From Euryodendron excelsum (lineage: Eukaryota; Streptophyta; Magnoliopsida; Ericales; Pentaphylacaceae), in the NCBI GenBank assembly GCA_033060915.1, contig CM065392.1, positions 1,633,501-1,697,500 of the forward strand: a stretch of DNA of 64,000 nt, in the 5' to 3' direction. The notes below the pieces were generated by a model that saw only the letters and a program-made list of their open reading frames with translations, was not told the origin of the DNA and ran no database searches. The position numbers and the translations under genes were made by a program. Position 1 is the first letter of the stretch. Each line of letters opens with the position of its first letter. Positions 47,973-60,484 of the stretch are shown here, piece after piece.

Positions 47973-48476
47973 TAACATATTATAGGGATTTGATTTACTT
48001 TCCTAGTTTAGACTTTCTTGTTCAACACTCATTGTGATATATATACACATTGTATCTCTTTTTAATTCAATTTATTCAATACAAAGGTAATTCTCTCTCT
48101 TTCTTTCTCTTTTACTGTAATGCTAATATTGTATCAGAGTTGGATTTCGAAGAGCCTTCTTCTCTTGAGACCACTCAGCTCACGTTCTTATCTCTCATTT
48201 TCACGTTTCACATGAAGGAGGTCGTGAGTGAAGTCTCGGAACAACTTAGCTCATACTGTTACCTCACATCTCTATGCTTTACGTGAGAAAGAAATGTGAG
48301 TAAAGTCTTACATCGTCCGGATACGAAGATCATCACCTTCGTATATTTTCTTAAACAATCTTTACCTTGTAAACCGATTTTAAAATTGAGTTAGGCCATG
48401 AGTTCAACAAATATTATAATAGCTCTTAATTACGAAATGTCACTATCACTGTGACATCATCATTGCGACCGAGGCT
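47973..48476 (+). mobile_element. TRIM/Copia-like LTR end and leader, copy A
   Basis: LTR-like stretch to about 48128 with a CTCTCTTTCTTTCTC tail, followed by TTGTATCAGAGTTGG, a decayed initiator-Met primer-binding site, and a leader with CTCACGTTCTTATCTC and CACATGAAGGAGG. Better-kept equivalents lie at 55703 and 62996. No second LTR or genes. Confidence 0.5.
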
Positions 48477-48790
48477 TGACGGTACGCTTCCATTGTGAAG
48501 GGAAAAGTAGTGCTGGCAAATGGCGGTGAGGAAAATGAAAGAGAGAAGAGTATAATTAGTATTCTTGAAAAATTATTTATTTGCTATACCTGCGAAGAAG
48601 GTATGCTGACCAGCTTAGTGAGAGTCACATATGTACATAGTGACACGCATACACATATCAGAACCAATTTTTATATATATTTTTAATGACGGGAAATAAC
48701 GTTTCCGAGGCCGGCCTCTTCAGATTCACCCCTAAAAAGCAAACTCCTGACTGGCAAGTGGCAAATAAACTATAATCTACAAATTTTAAG
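48477..48790 (-). pseudogene. Receptor kinase 5' fragment with promoter, copy A
   Basis: Aligns to 45970-46330: GCTTGACGGT (codons about 42-46), a GAAAATGAAAGAGAG patch in the signal peptide, the TGCGAAGAAGGTATGCT leader, CACACGTATCAGAA-like promoter and TTTTTAATG..GAAATAACCTTTCC. The start codon is lost (TTA where CAT is expected) and the coding part stops after about 46 codons; all LRRs and kinase are missing. Not functional. Confidence 0.8.
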
Positions 48791-49985
48791 TAACTGACAC
48801 CAGCGTAATAATTTTCTTCTTAAGAATGCTAAATGGCAAATAAATTACAATCTACCAATTTTAAGTAACTGACACCCGTGTAACAATTTCTTTTTAAAAA
48901 TATTTTATGCAACGCAAAAAAGACTAACTCGGACGAACTTTTGGGAACAACTTTTTTTATTAAAGAAGCTGCTTAAAAATGTATAAAGAATAAGTTGGCT
49001 TAAAAAAAACTTGGCTGGAATGTTTAGTATTAGCTTGAAGCTTTTTTTTTTTTTATATAAAAATAATCAAGATCCTTAAAGTAAATTAGATTGCATATTC
49101 GTGATGTTCTATAAAACTAAAAAAGATTTCAACATTAATTATTATAATATACTGATTGATTTTTAAAAATTTTAAAATTAATTATTTTTCAAAATTTTCA
49201 CTACAGTAGAATAAGCAAAAGAAACTTCAAAATTTTTATTTTTTGTTTTTTGACTTATTAACAAAAAAATTAAAAAAAAATTAGTTTATTATAAGCTAAA
49301 AAAACTTGCTATCAGACACTAAATGCTTATCTTAAACAAAAATTTTTAAAAAATACTCAAAATAAATTGTTCCAAATGGACTGACCCTACATTGCACACG
49401 AAATACACTATTACATCACGCTAATTTCGTTTGCAGACTCTGAATGCCAGTAAAATCCTTGTGCATTGGCGACTCCACCTGTTTTTGATAAACCATAGCA
49501 AATGATGGACTTGCTTTTAGGTCTTGCTAATTGCCTCCACTCGCATTGTGTAACGGTCTAATATTTGGTGAGTTCGACAGTCACAAATAAGGCTTGTGCA
49601 ATGCTCGAAGCAGCAGACCATGACACATTAGCATTTGCTCTAGCAACATATTAAACTCTTCACATTCATAATGGTATATAATCCAAAAATTAACACAGGA
49701 TTTGTTATCAAAGTAATGTGGCAAAATGAGAGTTATTTATTTAAAAATACAATATTTATCACTTTTGATTACAAAAATATCATTGCCATATTATTATGGT
49801 CAAATTTTCTTAAAAAATAACATTATTCTTAATGTTATTCTTTATCTTTTCTTTTTTAAGAAGAAAGATAAGGCTAAATGAAAGGTGTGTCAACGTGAAT
49901 TGATTGGGTTTGCAATCGGAGTGTGTGGATCAACTTAATAATTTTCAATACTTACAAGCACATTAATCAAATTTATGTTTACAGC
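48791..49985. other. Copied receptor upstream region, copy A
   Basis: AT-rich intergenic sequence, homologous in part to 46240-47130 and closely to 56330-57473. It carries the GGCGACTCCACCTG and GATGGACTTGC patches. No gene. Confidence 0.5.
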
Positions 49986-50977
49986 CAGTAGCGGACCCAA
50001 GGTGTTCGAGCAGCGTTGACCACCTCCATTAGATTTTTTACAAAAAAAAAAAATTACCCGATCTATTTAAAAGTGGACTTCGTCACCCTAACCAAACCTA
50101 GTACCCATTTAAAAAAAAATTTATCCAACCCAAACTCATACCCATTTAAAATACACCCGAATGGGCAAAGTGGCCTCAGCCCAAAAATACTCTCTCTCTC
50201 TCTCTCTCTCGTCTTGAAGTTGTGGAGAAATTGTTGCCAGTTTTGGATAACTTTGAGAGAAACCCCAAATTAAGGTGTAGACTGAGGGAGCGGAGAAAGT
50301 TAACAACAACTATCTTGATTGTTCAGGTTGTTGAAACACTTTATCAACACTCCATAAAGTTTGTTCAGGTTTTAGGAAGACCTGAATAAGCTTTTAATTC
50401 AAGTCTAAGTATTGATTGTTTTGAGCCAAGTCGGTGAGTTCATTTAGTTAAAATGTATACATGCATGTAACAATTTTGTATTCGCAGTCTCAATTTCATA
50501 ACACTAAATCCCTGTTTTATTCTAAAACTTAAACCTTGTGATTGTTATTTTTTATCTTTTTTCCTCTTACCAAAAAAATAAAAATTTTATATGTTCTCCT
50601 GTGATATTGTAACTGTTGTTGATATATGTATCTCTTAATTGCATGTCAATTATAAGAGCATTTGTGTTCAATTCTTAAGTATATATTTTTTCCTAGTAGC
50701 TGTTGATATACTTTTTCCTCCTCACTACCTTATTTGATGTTTGGATTAAATGTTGTCATGTCTTAAAATTTATGAATATTTTCTTACAATTTGTTTTTAT
50801 ATAGATATAAAAAAACACTTTAAGAAAAGAACACTTGATAAATTAATTTCAATGTTATTTTGTGGATTGTATATTATCGTATGATTTGTATTTCTAGAAA
50901 TTTATCATTTTGCTTACAAAAAATTATTTAATAGTATTTTTCACTTTCATTAAAAAAAATTTCTGAGTACGCCACTA
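49986..50977. mobile_element. hAT-type element, copy A
   Basis: Begins CAGTAGCGGACCCAAGG and ends GAGTACGCCACTA (imperfect inverted repeats), with near-identical 8-bp flanks TTTACAGC (49978-49985) and TTTAAAGC (50978-50985). About 990 bp without transposase; a (CT)n patch lies at 50190-50209. The copy in unit B has an exact duplication. Confidence 0.75.
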
Positions 50978-50985
50978 TTTAAAGC

Positions 50986-52009
50986 TACCTATATAGTGGT
51001 CCTAATTTACAGCTCATTTGCTTATGGCAGCCCTTGTTTCAAACCAAGGCATTTCGGGTTATTTTGTCTATACAAATTTTAAGAATCAGCGGCAAATGCT
51101 CAAAACGCCATTTGGATCTTCACTTCCATTGGTATTCTTGATAGGACCAAGACTAGACTTGCGAATGAGCCGAACTATCAATAAACAACTATTTTAAGCT
51201 GCAGCCTTAGAAAAATAAGTGATAAAATTATTGTTAAGAAATAAATAATGAAGTTGTCTCTCTCTAACAGCTTCAATTTTTAAATGAGTTAATAGTCAAC
51301 AATTCAATATTATATTAAAATTGGATTCCAAAGGGCCACATCTCCAAGAACCTCTCGGCTCACCATATTTCTTCACATCTCCAAGCTTCACGTGAGGGAG
51401 GATCGAAGCAAAGAGTCATATCTCCTGGATACGAAGACCATGACATCCATATATGCTCTTGAACAGCCCTCACCTTATAAGTCTATTTTTAGAGTTGAAT
51501 TAAGTCTCTGAGTTCTTTAACATGATATCAGAACAGGCAAGATCTACATGTATTCAAATCTCATAGCCTACAATAATGTCCTGGGAGTTTTCGTCATTTT
51601 ATCTCTCTAAAATTGTAAAGTCTAATTACCCAAGATAAGTTGAACGTATTAAGGATAGGCCAAATTGACTTAAATTTGGATGCGCTTAAGCCTAGTTTTA
51701 AGCAAGTCTTGAGCTCAAATCGGTTCTGATTAATACGGAAACATGAAAGTAAACACTCATATCAAAAACCATCTTAATCCTTACTGAACGGGTGAACCTT
51801 AGATTAGATCAATAATTAATTATCATGTGTTTCTTATTATTCTAACACACAAAATAGCACATTTTTTGTTAAGCTTTTCATATAATTTTTGGTATTTTTA
51901 AAATTTTGAGCAAAAAACTTGAATGTTTTGACTTGAAATGCAAGAACCAAAAACAACCACATTATTTTGTATAAAAAAATTCTATTTATGTAGCATTACT
52001 GATTTATGA
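50986..52009. other. Unit A, retroelement-like leader pieces
   Basis: Contains TTCACGTGAGGGAGGATCG and ACATGATATCAGAACAGG patches that resemble leader and primer-binding-site sequence of the TRIM/Copia family (compare 48180-48420). Repeated almost unchanged at 58512-59520. No gene. Confidence 0.4.
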
Positions 52010-52647
52010 GTGTAGAGCAAAAATCCTAATAGCCCATCTTCTTCCGTTACTTCACATAATACTCACAAGACCAACCCAAACTCACCCATGGGACCCATGT
52101 CCTGTTGTCCTAATGAGGATAAAAGTCTTTGTATTGGTGTATACTTGTGCCACTGAAAATAAAGTAGATTCGCAGAAACTGAAAACTAACGTTGCAAAAA
52201 ATCTAGAAGCAAAGTCACGTTGAATATAAAACTGCATCAATACAAATAGATAAAGTATAAAAAATTACAGAAATAATTAGATACCAACCAATTTGCAAAA
52301 TACTAGATAAGAAGAAAGATTATTTTGATCGAGTCTTGAGTTGGACTATATGTTCTTAAGATAGATTGCACCCCCACAAAGGTGCAAAGGTCGAATGGAT
52401 GTCTATTTCTCAGGATACAATGATCTCTCTACACACAGATGGTGTACTCCAACCTATGTGTTTTGCAAACCAGAATTATGTAAGAGATTCTAATGCAATG
52501 AATTCAAAAACTCTCTGTTGCAAAACTCTGGATTGATATATATAGAAAAAATGTGTTTGTTCCCAATAGTCACCATTCAAAAGATGTATTTCAAAAAACA
52601 CATTTTCAAGACACATTTTCATTCAAACTCAAATAAGAAATAACGGA

Positions 52648-52678
<31 letters not shown>

Positions 52679-52686
52679 TTCCAACA
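52010..52686 (-). mobile_element. Copia 3' LTR with polypurine tract, copy A
   Basis: Minus strand: polypurine-like CATATGAGAGAT (52687-52698) followed by TGTTGGAAATATATATA. The LTR contains a (TA)n microsatellite (about 52652-52678) and the CAAAACTCTGGATTGATATA patch. The left end is approximate. Equivalent ends are at 60194 and 63217. Confidence 0.55.
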
Positions 52687-52977
52687 ATCTCTCATATGAA
52701 TGAAAAGTGGTTTAAAAACGCAATATGCAAATGCTGACATGAACAATAGTACAATGAAAAGTTACTACATCAGGTGAGATAATTTTTGGTTTTGAACCTT
52801 TCTAGTGAAATATTATCGAATATATTAGCTAATCAGTGAATACGATGTCTTAAACTATTTAGCCGTTTGTATACACTAAAACAATGATACTCACACGGTT
52901 TCTTTCCGAACATAGTCGGTTTTCATAGTTATGTTCATTTTGGCCCTAAACATTCCTGGTGATTCATGAGTGCTCTA

Positions 52978-54128
52978 TATAGCGTCCTGATTTTTCGCAC
53001 TCGAGAAAACACACAAGTGAGAAAAACACAATACTCTCTCGTTAGAACTCATTCTCCTAGAAGAATGAGTACGACTAGGTTTAAATTGCAAATTTATTTT
53101 AATAAAGGCTTTTGAAAAAAATTTGGAGTCACCACCTAACTTGATTAAGGGGAGTTACGTCACCTAAAACTAAGTGCAATTCGAAGATTAAATTTCGGGT
53201 TTTTAAAAAAAAATTTTGAAAAATATTCTCAAGAAAAGGTTTTTAGAGAAAATAGGTTGTTTAGCAATTTTGGAAAGATTTAAACCTTTTTTGAAAATAA
53301 CTTCGTTTTTTGTCTTTAAAAACAGTGATTCTAGGTTTAGTGATTGGTTACGTATAGAGAAGATGCACTAGGCTATCACTCTATCTCGGTCTTGCGGTAC
53401 CTATATGTTTATTCATCCTAAATTCACTCAATTAAAATTTTCGATTGTCCAATGTCCAATTATATTTACTTTGAAAAGAATTTTAAAAAAAAGTTTGATA
53501 TGATGCATGACATGCAAGTGCAAGAAAAAAGTTTGATTTTGAAAATAGACTTGAATTTTGAAAAAGACTGTTGAAATTGAAAATTGAAAAAAAGTTGTGG
53601 AATTGAAAACTTGAAAAAGTTTTTGACCGCACTCATGGGGGTTGCGTACAAATTTATTTGTTGGGAATCAAGTCAGTCGTAGTTCAAACTTGGGATTCGA
53701 TTAAAAATAGACATTTTGGAGTCTTTGAAGAGTTTGACTTGATAAAATTTAATTTGAAAATAGTTTGATTTGAACTTTGAATAGAAGATTTGAAATGAAA
53801 TTTTAATTTGAAATCGAACTTAAATTTAAAATTGAACTTGGAATTGACTTTAATTTGAAATTAAACTTTAGAATTTTTTAAATTGATTTTGACTTTAAAA
53901 TATTAAACTTTGAAAGAAAACTTAAACTTAATTTGAAAAAGATTGAGTTGAGTTTTGAAAATGTCTTGACTTATATTAAAATTTAAAAATCATCTTAGTT
54001 TAAAAAAAAACTTTCAAAAAGAGTTAAAGCTTTCGAATTTTAAATTTAAGGTTGAACAAGAATTTGACCTCTTAAAATTTAGATAACCTAAAATTGAAGC
54101 AGGAGGTTTGATTTTAAAAAGTTAAATT
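52978..54128 (-). mobile_element. TAT/Ogre LTR end (U5 part), copy A
   Basis: The last about 1.15 kb of the LTR family seen at 24347-28521: TTTTTCGCACTCGAGAAAAC, CTCTCGTTAGAACTCATTC, GAGTC.CCACCTAACTTGATTAAGG, TGACCGCACTCATG, and a purine-rich block. It is cut at 54128 by the tandem-duplication junction. Confidence 0.75.
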
Positions 54129-54488
54129 TTAATAAACATTAGCAAATGATGGACTTGCTTTTAGGTCATGCTAATTGCCTCCACGTGCTTTCCATGAAAC
54201 AGAGGAAAGTGACTTGACTCGCTTTCTCCCCACCAATTGATGAACTTGCTTTTAGGTGTTAGTTATTGGCTCCACCTCCTTTTTATAAACTAAAGAAAAT
54301 GACTTTTGACTCTGCTTTTCCCCGATCGAGCTATTGCCTTCGAAGATTCAAAGTTAAGTGAATGGTGTGAGTTGCTTCTGGGTCTTGGCAATGGCTCCAC
54401 CTATTAGCCAATAAACTAATTAAAGACAATTAATTGACTCGGATTGGCATTTGCTCCAGCAGTATAGAAAACTAGTCACCATGTCGGA

Positions 54489-55551
54489 TTAATGATAAAA
54501 GTAATAGTATATATGCTAATAAAAAATTTATATAAAATTATCGTTAAAATAATATATAATTAAATGACAGTCAATCACTAAAATACTGTTAATATATATA
54601 ATATATTATATTGTATATTTATATTTATACTATATACTATCAAGTATATTAAAAAGTTCAATCTAATTTTTTTTAACTTTAGGAATTTTTAAATTATTAA
54701 TATTACATGTATCATAATAGAATTGGCCTAACTATAATTTATAAAAAATTTACCTTCTATTAATGATTAAACTTAGGTAATCTTATGTTACTTTGGAAAG
54801 TTTCCGTTTCGTAAATATTTTATGTTTTTTTTATTTTTAAAAAATAAAAAATATAAAAAAACACTAAAATCGGTGTGTTTTTAATTTTCAAAACATTAGT
54901 CTAGTACTGTTAGGAGAACGGTAACCTATAAATGCCATCATCAGACTATAAAAAATAAAAATAAAAATAAAAAACACACACTTAAGGCACACAACAAAAA
55001 AATAAAAATTGACAGCACTTCCAAACGGACTCTTGATTTCCTTTCATGATTTAAGGAAGTTCTTTCTTAAATTAAAAAGAAATAGAAAATTTGTCATTTT
55101 AAATCTTCTTAAATTCCCTTCTATAATTTTAAAAATTTCCTCCTTAAATTTAAGCAACATTGGAATTGTTATTTTAAATTTCCTTAAATTCTTCTATTAT
55201 AATTTTAGAAAATTGTTGCTTAAATTCAAAACTTTAGAATTTTCTATTCAAATCCTTTTAAATACAAATAAATATTTAAGAAATAAGTATTTCAAGTATT
55301 TTAATTATGTTACTTTAATGTAATTTGATTTGTTTTTGACAACTTTGATGGTGAATAGTGCAACCATTTTAAAAAGAAATTTTTATGATATCGATACACA
55401 AAGTTTGATAAATTTTCAGCTTTAAGTAATAATTATATTTAATATCTAATAAAACTAATATTAGCAGTATAAACTTTAAAAATAGAGTATCAATTTTTTA
55501 TTTTTAAATTTTATTTTTTATGTCCCGTGCATAACATGGGTTCAATGCTAG
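54489..55551 (+). mobile_element. Possible Helitron-like element, copy B
   Basis: Equivalent of 47126-47972. The 3' end shows CCCGTGCATAACATGGG (55524-55540, imperfect hairpin) then TTCAATGCTAG|T (CTAG 55548-55551). The left boundary is approximate, and the 225-bp insertion at 54804 lies inside. Confidence 0.4.
54804..55028. mobile_element. MITE-like insertion unique to copy B
   Basis: About 225 bp absent from copies A and C, where GGAAAGTTT runs directly into the TTCCTTTCATG flank. Ends are CCGTTTCG and CCAAACGG (7/8 inverted match). The interior is A/T-rich with AAATAAAAATAAAAA repeats. No clear target duplication, so the superfamily is unknown. Confidence 0.55.
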
Positions 55552-55974
55552 TAATATATTATAGGGATTTGATTTACTTTCCTAATTTAGGCTTTCTTGT
55601 TCACCACTCATTGTGCTATATATATACATTGTACCTCTTTAATTCAATTTATTCAATGCAAAGATAATTCTCTCTTTCTTTCTCTTTTACTATTATTCTA
55701 ACATAGTATCAAAGCTGGGTTCCGAAAGGTCTTTTCTTTTTGGAACCATTCAACTCACGTTCTTACCTTGTATCTTCACGCTTCGCAAGACCACTAAGCT
55801 CACACTCTTATCTTACATCTCTACGCAAGGAAGAGATGCGAGTGAAATTTCACATATCTCATTGGATAACCCCTATCTTGTAAGTCGATTTTTAAGATTG
55901 AGTTAGGCCAATGAGCTCTCTAATAAAATCATAGTAGCTCTTAATTACGAAATGTCACAGTCAGTCTGACATTA
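55552..55974 (+). mobile_element. TRIM/Copia-like LTR end and leader, copy B
   Basis: LTR end TATTATTCTAACA at 55703, then TAGTATCAAAGCTGGG (55704-55719), a near match to the initiator-Met primer-binding site. The leader has CTCACGTTCTTACC and CTCTACGCAAGGAAG patches. No coding. Confidence 0.55.
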
Positions 55975-56330
55975 TTATTGCGGCCCAGGCTTGACGGTAT
56001 GTTTCCATTGTGAAGGAAACAGTAGTGCTAGCAATGACAGTGAGGAAAATGAAAGAGAGAAGAGTATAATTAGTATTCTGGGAAACATATTTATTCGCTA
56101 TATCTGCGAAGAAGATATGCTGACCAGCTTATTGAGACTCACAGATGTACATAGAACACGCATACACATATCAGAACCAATTTTTATTTATATTTTTAAT
56201 GACGGGAAATAACCTTTCCTAGGCCGGGCTCTTCAGATCCACTCGTAAAGAGCAAACTCCATTGGCAAGTGGCAAATAAACTATAATCTACCAATTTTAA
56301 GTAACCGACACCCGTGTAATAGTTTCTTTG
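55975..56330 (-). pseudogene. Receptor kinase 5' fragment with start codon, copy B
   Basis: Aligns to the receptor gene at 45970-46330 and to copy A. The ATG is kept (56088), giving a 37-residue reading (55975-56088) that starts MFPRILIILFSLSFSSLSLL, a typical hydrophobic signal peptide matching the receptor's own, then diverges by frameshift and stops. LRRs and kinase are absent. The promoter segment is present but its TATA is decayed (ATGTACATAG). Probably not expressed; a short secreted peptide is formally possible. Confidence 0.75.
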
Positions 56331-57473
56331 TAAACATGTTTTATGCAAAGCAAAAAAGACTAACGCACTACGGCCCGTTTGAAAATAACTTTTATTATTA
56401 AAGAAGTTGCTTAAAAAAGTATAAAGAATAAATTAATTTAAAAAAATTTGGCTAAAATGTTTGGTACTACTTTGAAGCTTTTTTTGTTTTTTTATGTAAA
56501 AATGATCAAGACCCTTAAAGTAAATTAGATTTCATATTCATGATGTTCTGTAAAAGTAAAAAAATATTTCAACATTAATTATTATAGTATACCAATTGAT
56601 TTTTAAAATTAATTATTTTTCAAAATTTTTAATAAAGTAAAATAAGCAAAAGGAACTTCAAAATCTTTGTTTTTTATTTTTTGACTTAATTAGCTAAAAA
56701 TAAAAAAATTTAATTTATCATAAGCTAAAAAGGCTTACTGTCAAACGCGAAGTGTCTATTTTAATCAAAAAGTTAAAAAAATACTCAAATAAATGGTTCC
56801 AAATGGACCTATATTGCACACGAAATGCACTATTACGTCACGCTAATTTAGATTGCGGAGTTTGAATGCCAGTAAAATCCTTGTGCGTTGGCGGCTCCAC
56901 TTGATTTTGACAAACAATAGCTAATGATGGACTTGCTTTTAGGTCTTGCTAATTGCCTCCACCTGCTTTCTATAAAGCAAACGAGAATTGTCTTTTTGTA
57001 AACCAGAGAAAATGACTTTTGACTCTGCGTTTTCCCTATCAATCTATTGCCTTGGAAGATTCGCACACCTTTCACTTAATTAATTGACTCGCATTGGCAT
57101 TCGCTCCAGCAGCGTATTACACTCGTCACATTTTGAATTAATGATACATAATGGTATATAATTCAAAAATTAACACGATTTCTTATCAGAATAATATGAT
57201 GAAATGGCAATTATTTATTTAAAAATAAAATATTTTTCACTTTTAATTATAAATATGTCACTGTCATATCATTAAGATTAAATTTTCTATGTAAATTTTT
57301 TAAAAAAATAACATTTTTAGTAATACTCTTTCTCTTTTTTATTTTAAGAAGAAAGAGAAAACTAATTGAAAGATGCATAAACGTGAATTGTTTGGGTTAG
57401 CAATCGGGGTGTTTGGATCAACTTAACAATTTTTAATACTTACAATCACATTAATTGAATTTATGTTTACAGC
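56331..57473. other. Copied receptor upstream region, copy B
   Basis: AT-rich, about 56350-57130 homologous to 46240-47130 and the whole to 48790-49985. No gene. Confidence 0.5.
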
Positions 57474-58503
57474 CAATAGCGGACCCAAGGTGTTCGAGCT
57501 GCGTTGACCACCTCCACTAAATTTTTTACCAAAAAAAAATAAAAATTTACCCGATCCATTTAAAAATGGACTTCGTCACCATAACCAAACCCAGTACCCA
57601 TTTAAAAAAAAATTTATTCAACCCAAACTCATACTCATTTAAAATACACCCGAATGGGCAAAATGGCCTAAGTCCAAAAATCTCTCTCTCTCTCTCTCTC
57701 TCTCTAGTCTTGAAGTTGTGGAGAAATTGTTGCCTGTTGTGGATAACTTTGAGAGAAAGCCCAAATTAAGGTGTAGACTGAGGGAGCGGAGAAAGTTAAC
57801 AACAACTATCTTGATTGTTCAGGTTGTTGAAACACTTTATCAACACTCCATAAAGTTTGTTCAGGTTTTTAGAAGACCTGAATAAGCTTTTAATTCAGAC
57901 CTAAGTATTGATTGTTCTGAGCTAAGTCGGTGAGTTCATTTAGTTAAAACGTATACATGTATGTAATAATTTTGTATTCACAGTCTCAATTTCATTATAC
58001 TAAATCTCTGTTTTGTTCTAAAGCTTAAACATTGTGACTGTTATTTTTTATTTTTTTTTCCTCTTACCAGTAAAATAAACATTGCATATGTTCTCCTATG
58101 ATGTTGTAACTGTTGTTGATATATGCATCTTCTAATTGTATGTCTATTATAGAAGCATTTGTGTTCAATTCTTAAGTATATATTTTTTCCTAGTAGCTGT
58201 TGATATACTTTTTCCTCCTCACCACCTTATTTGATGTTTGGATTAAATGTTGTCATGGCTTAAAATTTATGAATATTTTCTTACAATTTATTTTTATATA
58301 GATAAAAATAGACATTTTAAGAAAAGAACACTTGATAGAATAATTTAAATGTTATTTTGTGAAAGAAACATTTAATATCAATATAAAGAGTTTTGTATAT
58401 TATCGTATCTTTTGTATATCTTGAAATTTATTATTTTACTTATAAACAATTGTCTAACAGTATTTTCCGCTTCCACTAAAAAATATTCCCGAATCTGCCA
58501 CGA
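57474..58503. mobile_element. hAT-type element, copy B, exact target duplication
   Basis: 1030 bp, CAATAGCGGACCC...GAATCTGCCACGA, flanked by the exact 8-bp duplication TTTACAGC (57466-57473 and 58504-58511). No transposase; a (CT)n patch lies at about 57681-57704. The same element in copy A shows that insertion predates the tandem duplication. Confidence 0.85.
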
Positions 58504-58511
58504 TTTACAGC

Positions 58512-59520
58512 TACCTATAGTGGTCCTAAGTTACAGCTCATTTGCTTATGACAGGCCCCTGTTTCAAACCAAGGCATTTCGGGTTATTTTGTCTATATAA
58601 AATGTAAGAATCAGCGGCAAATACTCAAAACGCCATTTGGATCTTCACTTCCATTGGTATTCTTGATAGGACTAGACTTGCGAATGGGCCCAACTATCAA
58701 TAAACAACTATTTTCAGTCGCAGCCTTAGAAAAATAAGTGATGAAATTATTGTTAAGAAATAAATAATGAAATTGTCAATCTCTCTAATAGCTTAAATGA
58801 GTTGGTGGTTAACAATTCGACATGATATCAAAACTGAATTCCAAAGAGCCACATCTCCAAGAACCTCTTGACTCACCATATTTTCTCACGTCTCCAAGCT
58901 TCACGTGAGGGAGGATCGGAGCAAAGACTCATATCTCCTGTTTACGAAGACCATGACTTCCATATATGCTCTTGACAACCCTTAACTTGTAAGTCAGTTG
59001 TTGGAGTTGCGTTAGCCTCTGAGTTTTTTAACATGGTATTAGAGCAGGCAACACCTGCATGTATTCAAATCTCACAATCTACAATAATGTCATGGGAGTT
59101 TTCGTAATTTTCTCTCTAAAATCGTAAAATATAATTACCCAAGATAAGTTGAACGTATTGAGGATAGGCCAAATTGACCTAAATTTGGATGCGCTTAAGC
59201 GTTGTTTTAACTAGTCTTGCGCTCAAATTGGTTCTGATTAATACGGAAACAGAGTAAACACTCATATCAAAAACCATCTTAATCCTTACTGAACGGGTGA
59301 ACCTTAGAGTAGATCAATAATTAATTATTATGTGTTTCTTATTATTCTAACACACAAAATAGCACATCTTTTGTTAAGCTTTTCATATAATTTTTGGTAT
59401 TTTCAAAATTTTGAACCAAAAACTATAAATATTTTGTTTTGAAATGCAAGGACCAAAAACAACCATATCATTCTATATAAAAAAATTCTATTTATGTAGC
59501 ATTACTGATCTATATAAGTG
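58512..59520. other. Unit B, retroelement-like leader pieces
   Basis: Equivalent of 50986-52009; has TTCACGTGAGGGAGGATCGG and ACATGGTATTAGAGCAGG (better primer-binding-site likeness than copy A). No gene. Confidence 0.4.
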
Positions 59521-60194
59521 TAGAGCAAAAATCCAAATGGCCCATCTTCTTCCGTTACTTCACATAATACTCACAAGACCAGCCCAAACTCACCGTTGGA
59601 CCTATGTCCTGTTGTCCTAATAAGTATAAAAGTCTTTGTATTAGTGTGTACTTGGGCCACTGAAAATAAAATAAATTAGCAGGAACTGAAAACTAATATC
59701 GCAGAAAATCTTGAAACAAAGTCTCATTAAATATAAAACTGCATCAATACAAACAGATAAAGTACAGAAAACTACAAAAATAATTAGATATTAACCAATT
59801 TGCAAAATACTAGATAATAAGAAAGACTATTCTGATCGAGTCTAGAGTTGGACTCTATGTCTTTAAGATAGATTGCACCCCAACATAGGTGCAAAGGTCG
59901 AATGAGTGTCTACCTCTCATGATACAACCATCCCTACACGCACAGATGGTGCACTCCAACCTATGTGTTTTGCTAACCAGAATTATGTAGGAGATTCTAA
60001 TGCATTGAATTCAAAAACTCTCATTTGCAAAACTCTAGATGGATATATATATATATATATAGAAAAAAGATGTATGTTACCAACAGACATCATTCCAAAG
60101 ATGTCTTTCAAAAAACAAATTTTCAAGACACATTTTCATTCAAACTCAAATAAAAAATGACGGAAGTTTATATATATATATATATATTTCAACA
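59521..60194 (-). mobile_element. Copia 3' LTR with polypurine tract, copy B
   Basis: Equivalent of 52010-52686. The minus strand begins TGTTGAAATATATATA after CATGTGGAAGAT. (TA)n tracts lie at about 60041-60060 and 60168-60187. The left end is approximate. Confidence 0.5.
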
Positions 60195-60484
60195 ATCTTC
60201 CACATGAATGAAAAGTGGTTGAAAAATGCAAGATGTAAATGTTGTCACAAACGAGAGTACAATGAAAAGTTACTGCATCGGGTGAGGTAGCTTTTGACTT
60301 TGAACCTTCCTAGTAAAATACCATCGAATATATTAGCTAATCAGTGAATACGATATCTTGAATTGTTTAGTCGTTTGTATACACTAAAACAATGATACTC
60401 ACACAGTTTCTTTCAAAACACAGTCGGTTATCATGGTTTTGATCATTTTGGCCCTGAACATTCCTATTGATTCATGAGTGCTCT

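Larger units (their letters stand above)
46766..54128. repeat. Tandem unit copy A (about 7.36 kb)
   Basis: First of three head-to-tail copies. It starts TTTAATAAACATCAGCAAATG and ends inside a TAT/Ogre LTR, where ..AAATTTTAATAAACATTAGC leads into copy B. Contents in order: receptor upstream remnant, possible Helitron, TRIM/Copia LTR and leader, receptor 5' fragment, hAT element, Copia 3' LTR, TAT/Ogre LTR end. Confidence 0.85.

Noticed and set aside
48495..48686. 63-codon plus-strand frame repeated at 55991-56212
   Set aside because: Antisense shadow of the duplicated receptor promoter/5' end; conserved because of the duplication, not coding constraint.
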